From positions 37,252,203 to 37,316,202 of the forward strand of contig NC_133655.1 in the NCBI RefSeq assembly GCF_009905375.1: a DNA stretch of 64,000 bases, read 5' to 3'. The stretch comes from Apium graveolens (Eukaryota > Streptophyta > Magnoliopsida > Apiales > Apiaceae). How positions within the stretch are numbered: position 1 is the stretch's first letter; each line of letters opens with the position of its first letter. Of the stretch, positions 44,450 to 55,255 are shown piece by piece. Under the pieces are notes generated by a model. It saw only the letters and a program-made list of their open reading frames with translations. It made no database searches and was not told the DNA's origin. A program made the translations under genes and the position numbers.

Positions 44450-45701
44450 ATTCTTGTTCAAGTACATGCATGTCTTTTACAACACTTTGTTCAATAGAGA
44501 TACCCTGTTGAGAGGATGCCTCTAGAGTCTGTTTTAAACTCTCTTTTTCAACTACATCCTTTTAGGAGGATGTAGAGGTAGCTAAGTGAGTGGTCAACTC
44601 AGATTTATTTACCTTCTTTGGTTTCTTGACCAGGTCAGACTCAATTGGTATTTGATCCTCACCACTTTCATTGACCCGATTTCTCTTCTTTTTACTCACT
44701 TCACACTTTTGAGAGGATGAAGTGGTTGGTTTCTTAGCTTCTAATGGTAAAGAAGGAAGGGTCTCAGTTTGGAAAGTCCCCTGTTAGTGTTCCTGTGTTG
44801 GTTCTTCCACAGGGATAAGAGCCATAACTGTACTAATTTGGACATTGGACCTCATGTCAGGCATAGGGTAAGGGTAAGTCATGAATCTCTCCAACATGAA
44901 TGAAGTGATTCTAAGATTTACAAGTACCTTATTCTTTGTAATAAGTGAGCCAAATAGAACTTTGGACACCTGTTTACAATTGCCTATCTGTGTTCTATCT
45001 ATACCATTAAGTGAATGACTATCTTGAATTTTATGGTTTAAAGTAGACATTATAAACCTAGGAAAGAAAATTTCCTTACCTTTTGTAGCCAAAGGCATTG
45101 TGAGCCTTGTGCTAAGTTCCTGCAGAATCAAAAGCCCCACATTTATGTGTCTGTTGTGAGCCATAGAAAAAACCAACTTCTGGACCACACTTGAGATGTT
45201 ATCATAGCTTATCTTCCTGCAGGTAAAAGCTCTCATAAATGAGTCAAACAGGAATGACCATTCCCTCCTCAGATGCTTCTTGTTCAAACTAGCCAGGTTA
45301 ATCTTCTCACTGTAGTTGATGAAGTCCATGAACTCAACTAGTTCTTCTTGAGTAGGCACCTTTATCAGGTTATCAGTAGGAATCCCCAAAGCTTTGTTGA
45401 CATCTTTTTCATTGAATTCCACCTGTTGCCCTTGAATTGAGTTGTTCACCACCAAATTATTTACCACCAAAGATGCAGCTTGATTCTCATGCACTACAGT
45501 CCTAACCACAGCTGTGTTCCAGAAATCATTGAGAAAATCCAGATACAAAATTAGATTTGTAGTTAGAGCATCTGCAAGGAATGTCTCATATACGAACTTC
45601 ACAAAACTCTTAAAGCTATCAAAAGCTTGGTTAGCATATGTGAATGCAAGGTAGTTGATGCCCTCCTTTGAAATAGAAGCTCTAACAGTGTTTGATACCA
45701 T
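44450..45701 (-). pseudogene. Downstream ORF of element C' (second C-family copy)
   Basis: A 305-codon open frame (45701-44784) begins MVSNTVRASISKEGINYLAF and keeps the whole N-terminal domain: DFLNDFWNTAVVRT, NKALGIPTDNLIKVPTQEEL, NVGLLILQELSTRL, GKEIFFPRFIMST and MLERFMTYPYPMPDMRS. After a stop at 44784 the sequence continues to about 44450 with Lys/Ser-rich linker homologous to 35700-35842 and 37528-37660 of C. It is then cut by LTR C. This is the longest intact stretch of this domain in the window. Confidence 0.75.
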
Positions 45702-45794
45702 TTGAATTGTTTGAAGTTTAGTGGGTAAGAAATTTGAGAGAGAAAGAGTTTGAATTGAGAGAGAACGGTTAAGATTTGTAGAAATTAGGTCACT

Positions 45795-46310
45795 TGAGAT
45801 CTCGAAAGCGTAAAAAGGGGTTATGTCGATATGTCTGGGTATTTATAGAAAAAAGGTTAGTGACTTGTCAAGAAGTAGAAATAAATATTTAGAATTTTCT
45901 TATCGAGAAGTCACGTGTGAGAATAGATACATATTGATATGTCACCTTCCTAACTCTTATCGAGAACTAGATAGTGACTTATCGAGATGTCAAATAAATA
46001 CCCCGTTTGTTCTGAATGGACTGAATTTTTCCAATTTTTTTGAACAAATTAAAATAAAATTAGAATGATTTTATGTCAAAAGTATTTTACTAAAATAATT
46101 TATCAAATTAAATTATTCCAGTTCTAAGTTATCAAGAATTCTAAAATATAAGCTTGTAGAGAACTCTATGAATTATCATATATAGATATCTCTACATTGA
46201 CTTATCGAGAAGTCATAATAAGGCTTGTCGAGAAGTCCTTCGAGAAGTCAGGAAATGACTTGTCGAGAAGTCAGTTAGACTTATCGAGAACTCAGTTCTC
46301 TATATACTTT
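45795..46310. repeat. TCGA-centred motif array upstream of internal promoter, element C'
   Basis: About a dozen GACTTATCGAGAAGTC-type units, placed as in element C, run from the TATA-like box (CTATAAATACCC, minus, 45848-45837, about 137 bp before ATG 45701) up to the RNase H region. Confidence 0.8.
45837..45848 (-). promoter_or_regulatory. TATA-like box of internal promoter, element C'
   Basis: Minus strand CTATAAATACCC is the same sequence and spacing as in element C. It is followed by a leader with CCGTTCTCTCTC and CTCTTTCTCTCTC. Confidence 0.6.
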
Positions 46311-46499
46311 TATTCTTTTTGATTCTGTCTTATGCTAATTTCACATATTGAAAATGTAAATTAACAATTAGACAGTTTTCTTAGAAATTGAAAAATTCCA
46401 AGCTAAATTTTGAATTTCGAAAAAAAAATACAGAGAATTCTGAAATATTTATAACTCATATTCCAGTTAATTTCCAATTAAATCAAATTATTTTTTATT

Positions 46500-46747
46500 C
46501 ACTAGAAATTAATCTGTTGCAACATATTAGTTGAGTTCTTGCCTTTAGGATAAAGAATTTAACATTCCAATTCCAACAATAAGTTTAGTGAAAGTTACTT
46601 TATCCAAAGGTTTAGTGAAAATGTCAGCTAATTATTTTTCTAGTTGGAACAAAAATAAGCTCAATAGTACCATTTGCAGCATGTTCTCTAATAAAATGGT
46701 ACCTTACTTTAATGTGCTTTGTTCTAGAATGATTTACAGGATTAGCA
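46500..46747 (-). pseudogene. RNase H fragment of element C'
   Basis: The minus-strand translation gives NPVNHSRTKHI-VRYHFIREH and NGTIELIFVPT, the C-terminal part of Copia RNase H, with stops after that. It is interrupted at 46747 by the LTR of element E. Confidence 0.75.
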
Positions 46748-47214
46748 TGTTAGGAGCAATTGATGATATCAAACAATGACTATCAGAAGCATCGACGGAT
46801 GATGATGACATCGACGGATGTTGATATTCGACGGATAATAACATCGACGGATGATGATGTCAACGGATGATGAAATCATTATTTGTCACATCCGTTGATC
46901 TTTGAAGAGGAAAAGGAAACAAGAAGCAATAGTATAGGTTTCCTTGTTGTTACTAGAATAGGATTCCTTATACATTGGTAGTTGTGCTCTATATAAAGCA
47001 CAGATTAGGTTCATGCTATAAGCATCGCGATATTGTTATATCTTTCTCATAACCTAGCAGCTCTCAAAAATAATTGTTCATCCTTTCGAGAGAGTACTTT
47101 TGTAGTAAGTTTTTATAAGTTTAATATAAAAATTGTTGATTTTGTTGAAGCTTTGTCTAGTTGATTATATTAACTGTATTCACCCCCCCTCTATAGTTAA
47201 TTAAGGGCCTAACA
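46748..47214 (+). repeat. 5' LTR of element E
   Basis: It is 467 bp, TGTTAGGAGC...GGGCCTAACA, with extended inverted ends (TGTTAGG/CCTAACA). A TATA-like CTATATAAAGC lies at about 46989, and R/U5 has TTCACCCCCCCTCTATAG near 47190. CGACGGATG motifs lie at 46790-46910. Confidence 0.9.
46790..46910. repeat. CGACGGATG motif array in LTR E
   Basis: Five copies of ATCGACGGATGATG or variants lie at about 15-25 bp spacing, followed by one reverse copy, CATCCGTTG. It is the same core as in A/B, 80-200 bp upstream of the LTR TATA box. Confidence 0.75.
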
Positions 47215-47216
47215 AT

Positions 47217-47228
47217 TGGTATCGGAGC
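47217..47228 (+). other. Primer-binding site of element E
   Basis: TGGTATCGGAGC lies two bases after the LTR end. It is tRNA-Met type with one variant base. Confidence 0.8.
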
Positions 47229-47285
47229 TTGCTGTTAATGCACAAACAATTTAAGATTTGAAGATTTATCAACTATCTCAGACAA

Positions 47286-47561
47286 ATGAGAAGAAGAAAC
47301 ACAGAATCTGGATCTGAAGCCACAACCTCCAACCACATCACGGATAAGCAGCAACATGAGTAGGTATGAAGCAAACAAGGTGCCCATCCAAAAAGTGCAT
47401 GAATATCCAATCTAGAAAGTCAGGATGGCCATGTGTTTGGAAGCCACAGATCCTGAATATCTGAACAGGATCTATGATGGTCGTCATAAACCAATGAAGG
47501 TAGTTGTTTCGGTTACAGGAGAACCAGAGAAGATAATAGACAAAGACAGGAAGGACTATAC
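47286..47561 (+). pseudogene. Sirevirus E gag, N-terminal part
   Basis: A first ATG at 47286 opens a short frame (MRRRNTESGSEATTSN). After a shift the recognisable gag follows (NKVPIQKVHEYPI, stop, KVRMAMCLEATDPEYLNRI). The stop replaces the Trp of the conserved YPIWK motif. The frame reaches KDRKDYT at 47561, where G1 is inserted, and resumes at 55256. Confidence 0.8.
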
Positions 47562-48657
47562 TATTAGTGTATACTGAAAATATTTATTTGAAGTATGTAC
47601 ATTTATTTCTGGCCAGTTTATTTGAGAATCATTTGAATGTTTACATGTTGTCTAATATTATATATTGTGAACAATTTAGTATCAAATGGGATACAGAATA
47701 TTAGATTGTTAAATACGGTTATATAATATAATAAGGTTCACAGCACAGGTGGTGTTGGACAATCTACTGGTATGGCTGTAGTATTATTTAGATTAGTTTA
47801 TATTGACTAATAAATAATACTAGTATACTTTGTGTATATTGAACATGATTAAATATAGAATTGTTCCCTTAATACTGATTAAGAAGGAGAACTAAGATTC
47901 TATATTATTATTAATGCTTAGGTTCTTAATCCGGAAATAGTAATTGACACGTGTATATTATTTACATGCTTTGATTTATATATGAAATAATTCTTTTGAA
48001 TTATATCATTATATTTTGGGTGATGGAATTATATACATGGTGGATATTATTTATTGAAGGAATCCATGTCCTGATAATATTCGGGTTAATAATGTCCCCT
48101 TGAAAGCTCAAAAAGATTTAATTATGTGAAACCCTGCAGGTGGAATTTATTCTGACATAATTAAATAAAGGTTGAGTGGATGATCAAGGATAAAAGATAT
48201 TAATTAAATAAATTATCAGTAATTTATTTATTTAATGGACATATGATATTTTAAACATGGGGAATTTAATAAGCAAATAATATTGGAACCGAATTAATTA
48301 AATTACGGTATTAGGAAAGGTAGTGCAAATATTAATTCTTTAGTGGATTGAATTAATATTTAATTACATTGGGCTAGGCTCAAGATGTAATTAGAAGGCC
48401 CAACCTAATTATCCATGGTCCCTATTGTAGCCTATATATATTCTTATTTTCTTCTTGCTTGGAAATTGTGTGAAAACATATTGTAGCCACCAAGGAGCAA
48501 GAAGAGAGGATAACTTGAGAAGACGGAGGCCACACTTCGCTCAAGGGAATTTGGGAATACAATAGAAGAGCGTGGAATCAACCATTAACAAGGTAATCCT
48601 CTTTTCGTAATCTTTATCGTAAAACGTAGTAACACCCTAAGTCCGTGGTTCCCAACA
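47562..48657 (+). repeat. 5' LTR of G1
   Basis: It is 1096 bp and ends GTGGTTCCCAACA. A TATA-like GCCTATATATATTC lies near 48431. The PBS TGGTATCAAGAGCC follows at 48660-48673. Confidence 0.9.
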
Positions 48658-50103
48658 ATTGGTATCAAGAGCCTGGTAATGGGTTCTACGTTTTATGATA
48701 TAATGTCCATGTCGTAATTATATATGCGTGTATATATAGTATTTTGCTTGTATTAGTTTTGATGCAGGTTGTTAATCCACTATTATGACCATGTATATTT
48801 TAATTATGTGTTTGGATCCCACGTGGTTTAATCGTGGTTAATTTTTGTTTTGGTTTCCACCTGGTTTAATCGTGGTTGTAATTTACATGAGGGTTGATCG
48901 TGTTAGAATAGATTTTACAAAATTAGTTTTATATTAGATCTATTTTTTTTGTAATTGTTCCGGGTATTTTGTAATAGTTATGTGCGATCGGAAATCAATT
49001 CCGGTAGTTTTTTGTTCCGTTGTGCCATTACATGGGGCTGCTGCGGCAGCTGGGACTGCTGGGGCTGCTGGGGCTGCGGCGGCAGCTGAGCCTGCTGGGG
49101 CTGCTGGAGCTGCTGCGGCAGCTGGGGCTGCTGGGGACGTCGGGGCTTGCTTGGGGCAGATTTTTTTTTAGAGCTGGATTTTTTTCAAGGGCCATAATAG
49201 TGGAAAATTTATTTTAATTTTTTCCATTAAATTTTAATTATTGCTTTAATTTATTGATTATGTGTGTCGTTAATTATGTGTGTAATTCTTTTAAAATTGC
49301 ATGTTTAACTTAATTAGGACGACATGGACATAAATTTTATTTATTGCTTTAATTAAATGTTATATGTTGCTAAAATTATGTGTGTATTTTGAATGCATGA
49401 TTAGACATAATTATAACAACATAGGGCCCATTTAATTTTAAAATTCCTCAATTTTAATAAAAAAAAATTCTAAGTGGGAGAGGGAATTAATATGAAATTA
49501 AATCCCATGGTCTCCATTATTGGTTGTAGGTAATTTAACATAAAGACGAATATAAATTATATATACGTCATCCATCGTGGCATGTAATTTATGGTGTCTA
49601 GAATGTTATAGAAATTACTAGAACAAACTTCTTAAATTAATAAATTTTGAAAGGAATAAATACGGATTTTCTTTATTTCTGATTTGGGGCGATTTTGTCA
49701 AAAACGAGTTCATCGAACTTGTAAGGCTGTGGGTTTTAAGCGAGACCGATGTGACTCCTCCACTACCTGGAAATCAAACCATTGATGAATATTGAATTGA
49801 AGTATTCTATTCAAGGCAAAATTACGAATAATTGGAAGGTATACACGCCACCCATCGTGGCGTACCATGTTCCATAGATTTCAAATAATTTAAGATTTGA
49901 TGATGGTATACACTTAGCTATGAAAAATAATATAGTCCACCCCAACGTGGCATATTGTTTAGTAATAGGACCGAAGTAACATTTAAACAAAATTAGGTGG
50001 TATACATGTCACACATCGTGGCGTACCAGAAGCTTTTGGTGTTTATATGTTAGTGCATTAAATTTTAATAATTGTTAGAGGAGTCAATAGATCTTAATAA
50101 TTA
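48658..50103 (+). other. Long 5' leader of G1 with hairpin repeats and GC-rich block
   Basis: About 1.45 kb lies between PBS and gag ATG. Hairpin-like units lie at 49557-49586, about 49937-49950, 49838-49866 and 49999-50027. The consensus GGTATACACGCCAC-CCAT-CGTGGCGTACC pairs with itself. A GC-rich block at 49030-49150 consists of imperfect GGGGCTGCTG/GCGGCAGCTG repeats. The flanks of this block match the G2 leader, but the block itself does not. The Ala-rich ORF across the block is not conserved in G2 and is not a gene. Confidence 0.8.
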
Positions 50104-51303
50104 ATGCACCCATATTTATGTGATGTTTTTATGCATGATTCTCAGGATAAAATGGGTTTTAATCCACTATTCACCATACTTAAGGATAACAAACTTACCG
50201 GACCTAACTATATTGAATGGAAACGAAATTTGGACATTGTGTTGACTGCTGAGGAGTACAAGTTTTGCACTTATGAACCCAAGCCTGAACAGCCTGCTGT
50301 TGATGCTCCTGAAGATGAGAAAGAGTATTATAAACGGTGGATTAAGGCTGATGAAATATCGCGATGTTACATTCTGGCAGCAATGTCGGGTGTTTTGCAG
50401 CATCATCATCAGTCTATGGCCACTGCTTCGGATATGCTCTTTAATCTCAAGGAACTTTTTGGAGATCAGAATAGGGCTGCTAGGCAAGTAGCCATGAAGG
50501 CTTTAATGAACACTCAGATGGATGAAGGCACACCTGTAAGGGATCATGTTCTCAAGATGATGTCTCATCTGAATGAGATAGAGATCCTTGGTGCTGAACT
50601 TGATGGGGAAACCCAGATTGACATTATCCTTATGAGCTTGTCCAAGAGTTTTGAGCAGTTCCGCTTGAATTACAACATAAACAAGAGGCAGTATAGTCTC
50701 GCGGAACTGCTGACAGAACTTCAGGCAGCTGAAGGATTATTTCGGCAGAGTGTTCAAGTGAATGTGGCTGAGAAAGGTTCTTCCTCTAAGCCGAAAGGTA
50801 TTAAGAAGAAGAAAAAGGCTCAGACACAGAAAGCTGTGAAGTCAGTGGGAGTTCAGGGTGGTGTGAAAAAGCCTAAGGGAAAGTGCTTCAGATGCAAACA
50901 GTCAGGTCACTGGAAACATGATTGTCCTCTTCCTAAGAAGACAAACAATACTGGTATGTCTCTTTCTCTAGTTACAGAAACATTTATAGCGGCTATATCT
51001 ACGAGCACTTGGTGTGTAGATACAGGAGCCACTGATCATATTTGTAATTCTATGCAGGGGTTCCAACTATCCAGAATGCTTAGAGATGGTGAGATATACG
51101 TGTTCATGGGAGATGCTACGAAAGTAGCAGTAGTTGCAGTAGGAGTTATTCATTTATCTATTGGTTCTGATAGGATTTTGGTTTTGAACAATTGTCTTTA
51201 TGTACCTTCTTTTAGAAGGAATTTAATTTCGGTTTCTAAACTTGCTTTGGATGGTTATAATGTTTGTTTGGATCGTAATGTTTCTATTATGATGACTAAA
51301 TGA
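50104..51303 (+). pseudogene. Copia gag-protease of G1
   Basis: A 399-codon open frame: gag core (NKLTGPNYIEWKRNLDIVL, LKELFGDQNRAARQVAM), a Lys-rich basic stretch (KPKGIKKKKKAQTQK), an intact zinc knuckle (C-F-R-C-K-Q-S-G-H-W-K-H-D-C) and an aspartic protease with WCVDTGATDHIC. Gag builds the particle and protease cleaves the polyprotein. A TGA at 51301 replaces an Arg codon present in G2, then the same frame continues. The start ATG at 50104 is the one conserved in G2. Confidence 0.9.
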
Positions 51304-52374
51304 ATTATATGTTCTGGTACATTGCAAGACAATTTGTATATAATTAATCCTAGTCAACCTGCACTGCAACTGCAATTTAGGGAATTGAACAACACATCTT
51401 CTAACTCTACTAAAAGAAAGGAACCTTCTAGTTTGAACCAAACATATCTTTGGCACTTGAGATTAGGTCATATTAACTTGAGGAGGATTCAAAGACTGGT
51501 AGTAGACGGGCCTTTAAGCTCATTGGCAGTGGAGCCATTTCCAGTTTGTGAATCCTGCTTGGAAGGTAAAATGACTAATAGGCCTTTCAAGGCAAAAGGG
51601 AAAAGAGCCAAACAACTGTTAGAATTGGTTCACTCTGATTTATGTGGACCCATGAATATCCAAACAAGAGGTGGTTATGAATATTTCGTCACTTTCATTG
51701 ATGATTATTCTAGATATGGGTACGTTTATTTGTTGCACCGTAAGTCTGAGTGCTTTGATAAGTTCAAAGAGTACAAAGCTAAAACGGAGAAGCGACTTAA
51801 TAAAGGTATCAAGTCACTACGATCAGATCGTGGTGGCGAATACTTGCTTGGAGAATTTAGGGAATATTTATTAGAAAATGGGATAGAATCCCAGTTAACT
51901 GCACCAGGCACACCCCAGCAGAACGGTGTAGCAGAGAGAAGGAATCAGACTCTTTTAGAGAGTGTTAGATCGATGATGAGTTATTCGGATTTACCCAAGT
52001 CGTTTTGGGGACATGCCTTAGAGACATCAGCTTATCTTCTGAACTTAGTACCTTCTAAGTCAGTTCCTAAAACCCACTTAGAATTGTGGACCGGGGATAA
52101 ACCGAGTCTAAGACATATTCGAATATGGGGTTGTCCAGCACATGTGCTGAACAAGAACGTGACTAAGTTAGAATCTCGTACAGAAGTAAGGTTGTTTGTA
52201 GGCTACCCCATGGGAACGAAAGGATATTTATTATATAGTCCGAAGAATCGGGATGTCATTGTTAGCACCAATGCAAGATTCGTGGAGGAGGACTATATAA
52301 TGAATCACAAACCCATGTGTAGTGTCGTTTTAGAGGAACTAGTGGGAGGGACAAATAATACCCATGAACTGTAG
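51304..52374 (+). pseudogene. Copia integrase of G1
   Basis: It is in the same frame as gag after one stop. The zinc domain is complete (LWHLRLGH and CESCLEGKM), and the catalytic core shows LVHSDLCGP, LRSDRGGEY and NGVAERRNQ, so all three acidic residues are present. Integrase would insert the cDNA into chromosomal DNA. A one-base deletion at about 52366 shifts the frame (stop at 52372). Confidence 0.9.
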
Positions 52375-52427
52375 TACAAGTAGAACAACCACAACATAAT
52401 ATACAACATGTCACTAATACCGCACCA

Positions 52428-54084
52428 GTGCCTCGTCGTAGTGGGAGGGTTGTTCAACAGCCTGATAGATTCATGTTTTTGGGAGAGTCTTCAGACTTGG
52501 TCCCTGGTGAACATGATGATGATCCTCGTACATACGAAGAGGCAGTACAAGACAAAGATGCAGATCTTTGGCAAAAGGCGATGGAATCTGAGATAGAATC
52601 AATGTATTCTAATCAGGTCTGGGAGCTCGTGGAACCACCCAAAGGTATAAAACCTATTGGATGTAAGTGGATCTACAAGAAAAAGAGGGGATTAGATAAA
52701 AAGGTGAAAGCCTGGAAAGCAAGACTTGTTGCGAAAGGGTATACTCAGAAAGAAGGTATCGATTATGAGGAAACCGGTAGTCATGCTTAAGTCAATCCGT
52801 ATTCTTTTATCTATAGCAGCTCATCTCGATTATGAGATTTGGCAAATGGATGTAAAGACAGTTTTTCTTAATGGAAGTCTTGAAGAAACCATCTATATGC
52901 AGCAACCAAAATGATTCATTAAGGAAGGCCAAGAGCATCTGGTATGTAAGCTTAAGAGGTTTATTTATGGACTTAAACAAGCTTCTAGAGACTGGAATAT
53001 TCGTTTTGATCAGGCAGTCCAGTCATATGGATTTGATCAAAGTCCAAGCGAATCGTGCGTGTATAAGAGAAGTGAAGGTAATGAAGTGGTTTTTCTAGTA
53101 CTATATGTAGATGATATTTTACTCATTGGAAACAATGTTGAGATGTTGTCATCAGTAAAGGCATGGTTGTTCAAACAATTTGACATGAAGGACTTAGGTG
53201 AAGCGGCATACATCCTTGGGATCAAAGTTATAAGGGATCGCAAGAAAAGGATGTTGGCTTTATCTCAAGAGCCCTACATTGATGAAGTATTAGCTCGTTT
53301 TAACATGCAGAACTCCAAGAAAGGTTTTTTACCTTTTAAGCATAGAGTTGCTCTATCTAAGAAGCAGTGTCCTTCGACACCTAAGGATATAGAGAGCATG
53401 AAAGCAGTTCCTAATGCTTCAGCATGTGGAAGCTTAATGTATACTATGTTATGTACGTGGCCTGATATCTGCTTTGCTGTAGGCATGGTTAGTAGATATC
53501 AGTCGAACCCAGGTCAGGAACATTGGAGTGCAGTAAAAACTATAATCAAGTACCTGAGAAGGACTAAGGAGTATATGTTAATTTACAAGGCCTTAGATCT
53601 ATTTCCTTTGGGATATACTGATTCAGATTTCCAATCAGATAGGGATAAGAGGAAATCAACCTCGGGATATGTTTTTACTTTGGGAGGTGGAGCCGTTATA
53701 TGGAGGAGTGTAAAGCAGAAATGCATTGCAGACTCCACCATGGAGGCCGAGTACGTGGCGGCCTCTGAGGCTGCCAAGGAGGCTGTATGGTTCAGGAACT
53801 TCCTTTTGGACTTAGATGTGGTACCTAATTTGCCTAGGAGCTTGACGGTGTATTGTGATAACACTGGTGCTGTGGCAAATTCAAAGGAACCGCGAGACCA
53901 CAAAGCAGCTAAATATATTGAACGTAAGTATCATCTCATACGAGGAATCATAAAGCGAGGGGATATAGTTGTGGCTCACATATCATCAGAAGACAACCGA
54001 GCAGATCCTTTCACAAAGAGCTTGCCAACCAAGGTTTTTGACAAGCACGTGGAAGTGATAGGAGTCAGATGGATGGACACATAG
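52428..54084 (+). pseudogene. Copia RT-RNase H of G1
   Basis: Frame 52428-52790 carries the start of RT (LWQKAMESEIESMYSNQVWE). An 8-bp deletion relative to G2 at about 52775 shifts the frame. A TGA at about 52912 follows. Then 53059-54084 is open for 341 codons with [16 protein letters not shown] (YVDD), RNase H ([60 protein letters not shown]) and stop at 54084. This open part contains the RNase H stretch missing in G2. Confidence 0.9.
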
Positions 54085-54143
54085 ATTTTATTGTAATAGT
54101 GGATTAAATAAACACTGATGTACACATATAATATTTTGAGTAT

Positions 54144-54154
54144 AAGTGGGAGAT
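54144..54154 (+). other. Polypurine tract of G1
   Basis: AAGTGGGAGA directly precedes the LTR start TGTTAGTG. This is the expected plus-strand primer. Confidence 0.8.
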
Positions 54155-55250
54155 TGTTAGTGTATACTGAAAATATTTATTTGAAGTATGTACATTTATT
54201 TCTGGCCAGTTTATTTGAGAATCATTTGAATGTTTACATGTTGTCTAATATTATATATTGTGAACAATCTAGTATCAAATGGGATACATAATATTAGATT
54301 GTTAAATACGGTTATATAATATAATAAGATTCACAGCACAAGTGGTGTTGGACAATCCACTGGTATGGCTGTAGTATTATTTAGATTAGTTTATATTGAC
54401 TAATAAATAATACTAGTATACTTTGTGTATATTGAACATGATCAAATTTAGAATTATTCCCTTAATACTGATTAAGAAGGAGAACTAAGATTCTATGTTA
54501 TTATTAATGCTTAGGTTCTTTATCCGGAAATAGTAATTGACACGTGTATATTATTTACATGCTTTGATTTATATATGAAATAATTCTTTTGAATTATATC
54601 ATTATATTTTGGGTGATGGAATTATATACATGGTGGATATTATTTATTGAAGGAATCCATGTCCTGATAATATTCGGGTTAATGATGTCCCCTTGAAAGC
54701 TCAAAAAGATTTAATTATGTGAAACCCTGCAGGTGGAGTTTATTCTGGCATAATTAAATAAAGGTTGAGTGGATGATCAAGGATAAAAGATATTAATTAA
54801 ATAAATTATCAGTAATTTATTTAATTAATGGACATATGATATTTTAAATATGGGGAATTTAATAAGCAAATAATATTGGAACCAAATTAATTAAAGTACC
54901 GTATTAGGAAAGGTAGTGCAAATATTAATTCTTTAGTGGATTGAATTAATATTTAATTATATTGGGCTAGGCTCAAGATGTAATTAGAAGGCCCAACCTA
55001 ATTATCCATGGTCCCTATTGTAGCCTATATATATTCTTATTCTCTTCTTGCTTGGAAATTGTGTGAAAACATATTGTAGCCACCAAGGAGCAAGAAGAGA
55101 GGTTAACTTGAGAAGACGGAGGCCACACTTCGCTCAAGGGAATTTGGGAATACAATAGAAGAGCGTGGAATCAACCATTAACAAGGTAATCCTCTTTTCG
55201 TAATCTTTATCGTAAAACGTAGTAACACCCTAAGTCCGTGGTTCCCAACA
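54155..55250 (+). repeat. 3' LTR of G1
   Basis: It is 1096 bp, TGTTAGTGTATACTG...GGTTCCCAACA, followed by TSD TATAC. Confidence 0.9.
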
Positions 55251-55255
55251 TATAC

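Larger units (their letters stand above)
47562..55250 (+). mobile_element. Full-length Ty1/Copia element G1, TSD TATAC
   Basis: It has two 1096-bp LTRs (47562-48657 and 54155-55250), a PBS, a long leader, gag-pol and a PPT. TATAC is duplicated at 47557-47561 and 55251-55255. It interrupts the gag of element E at one point, with gag sequence resuming exactly after the duplication. The 5' LTR starts TATTAG where the 3' LTR has TGTTAG, one of few differences seen, so insertion is fairly recent. The frames contain stops and small deletions, so it is not autonomous now. Confidence 0.95.

Noticed and set aside
48980..49171. Alanine-rich ORF in the G1 leader
   Set aside because: It comes from GCTGCTGGGG-type repeats; the matching place in G2 has different sequence and no similar protein.
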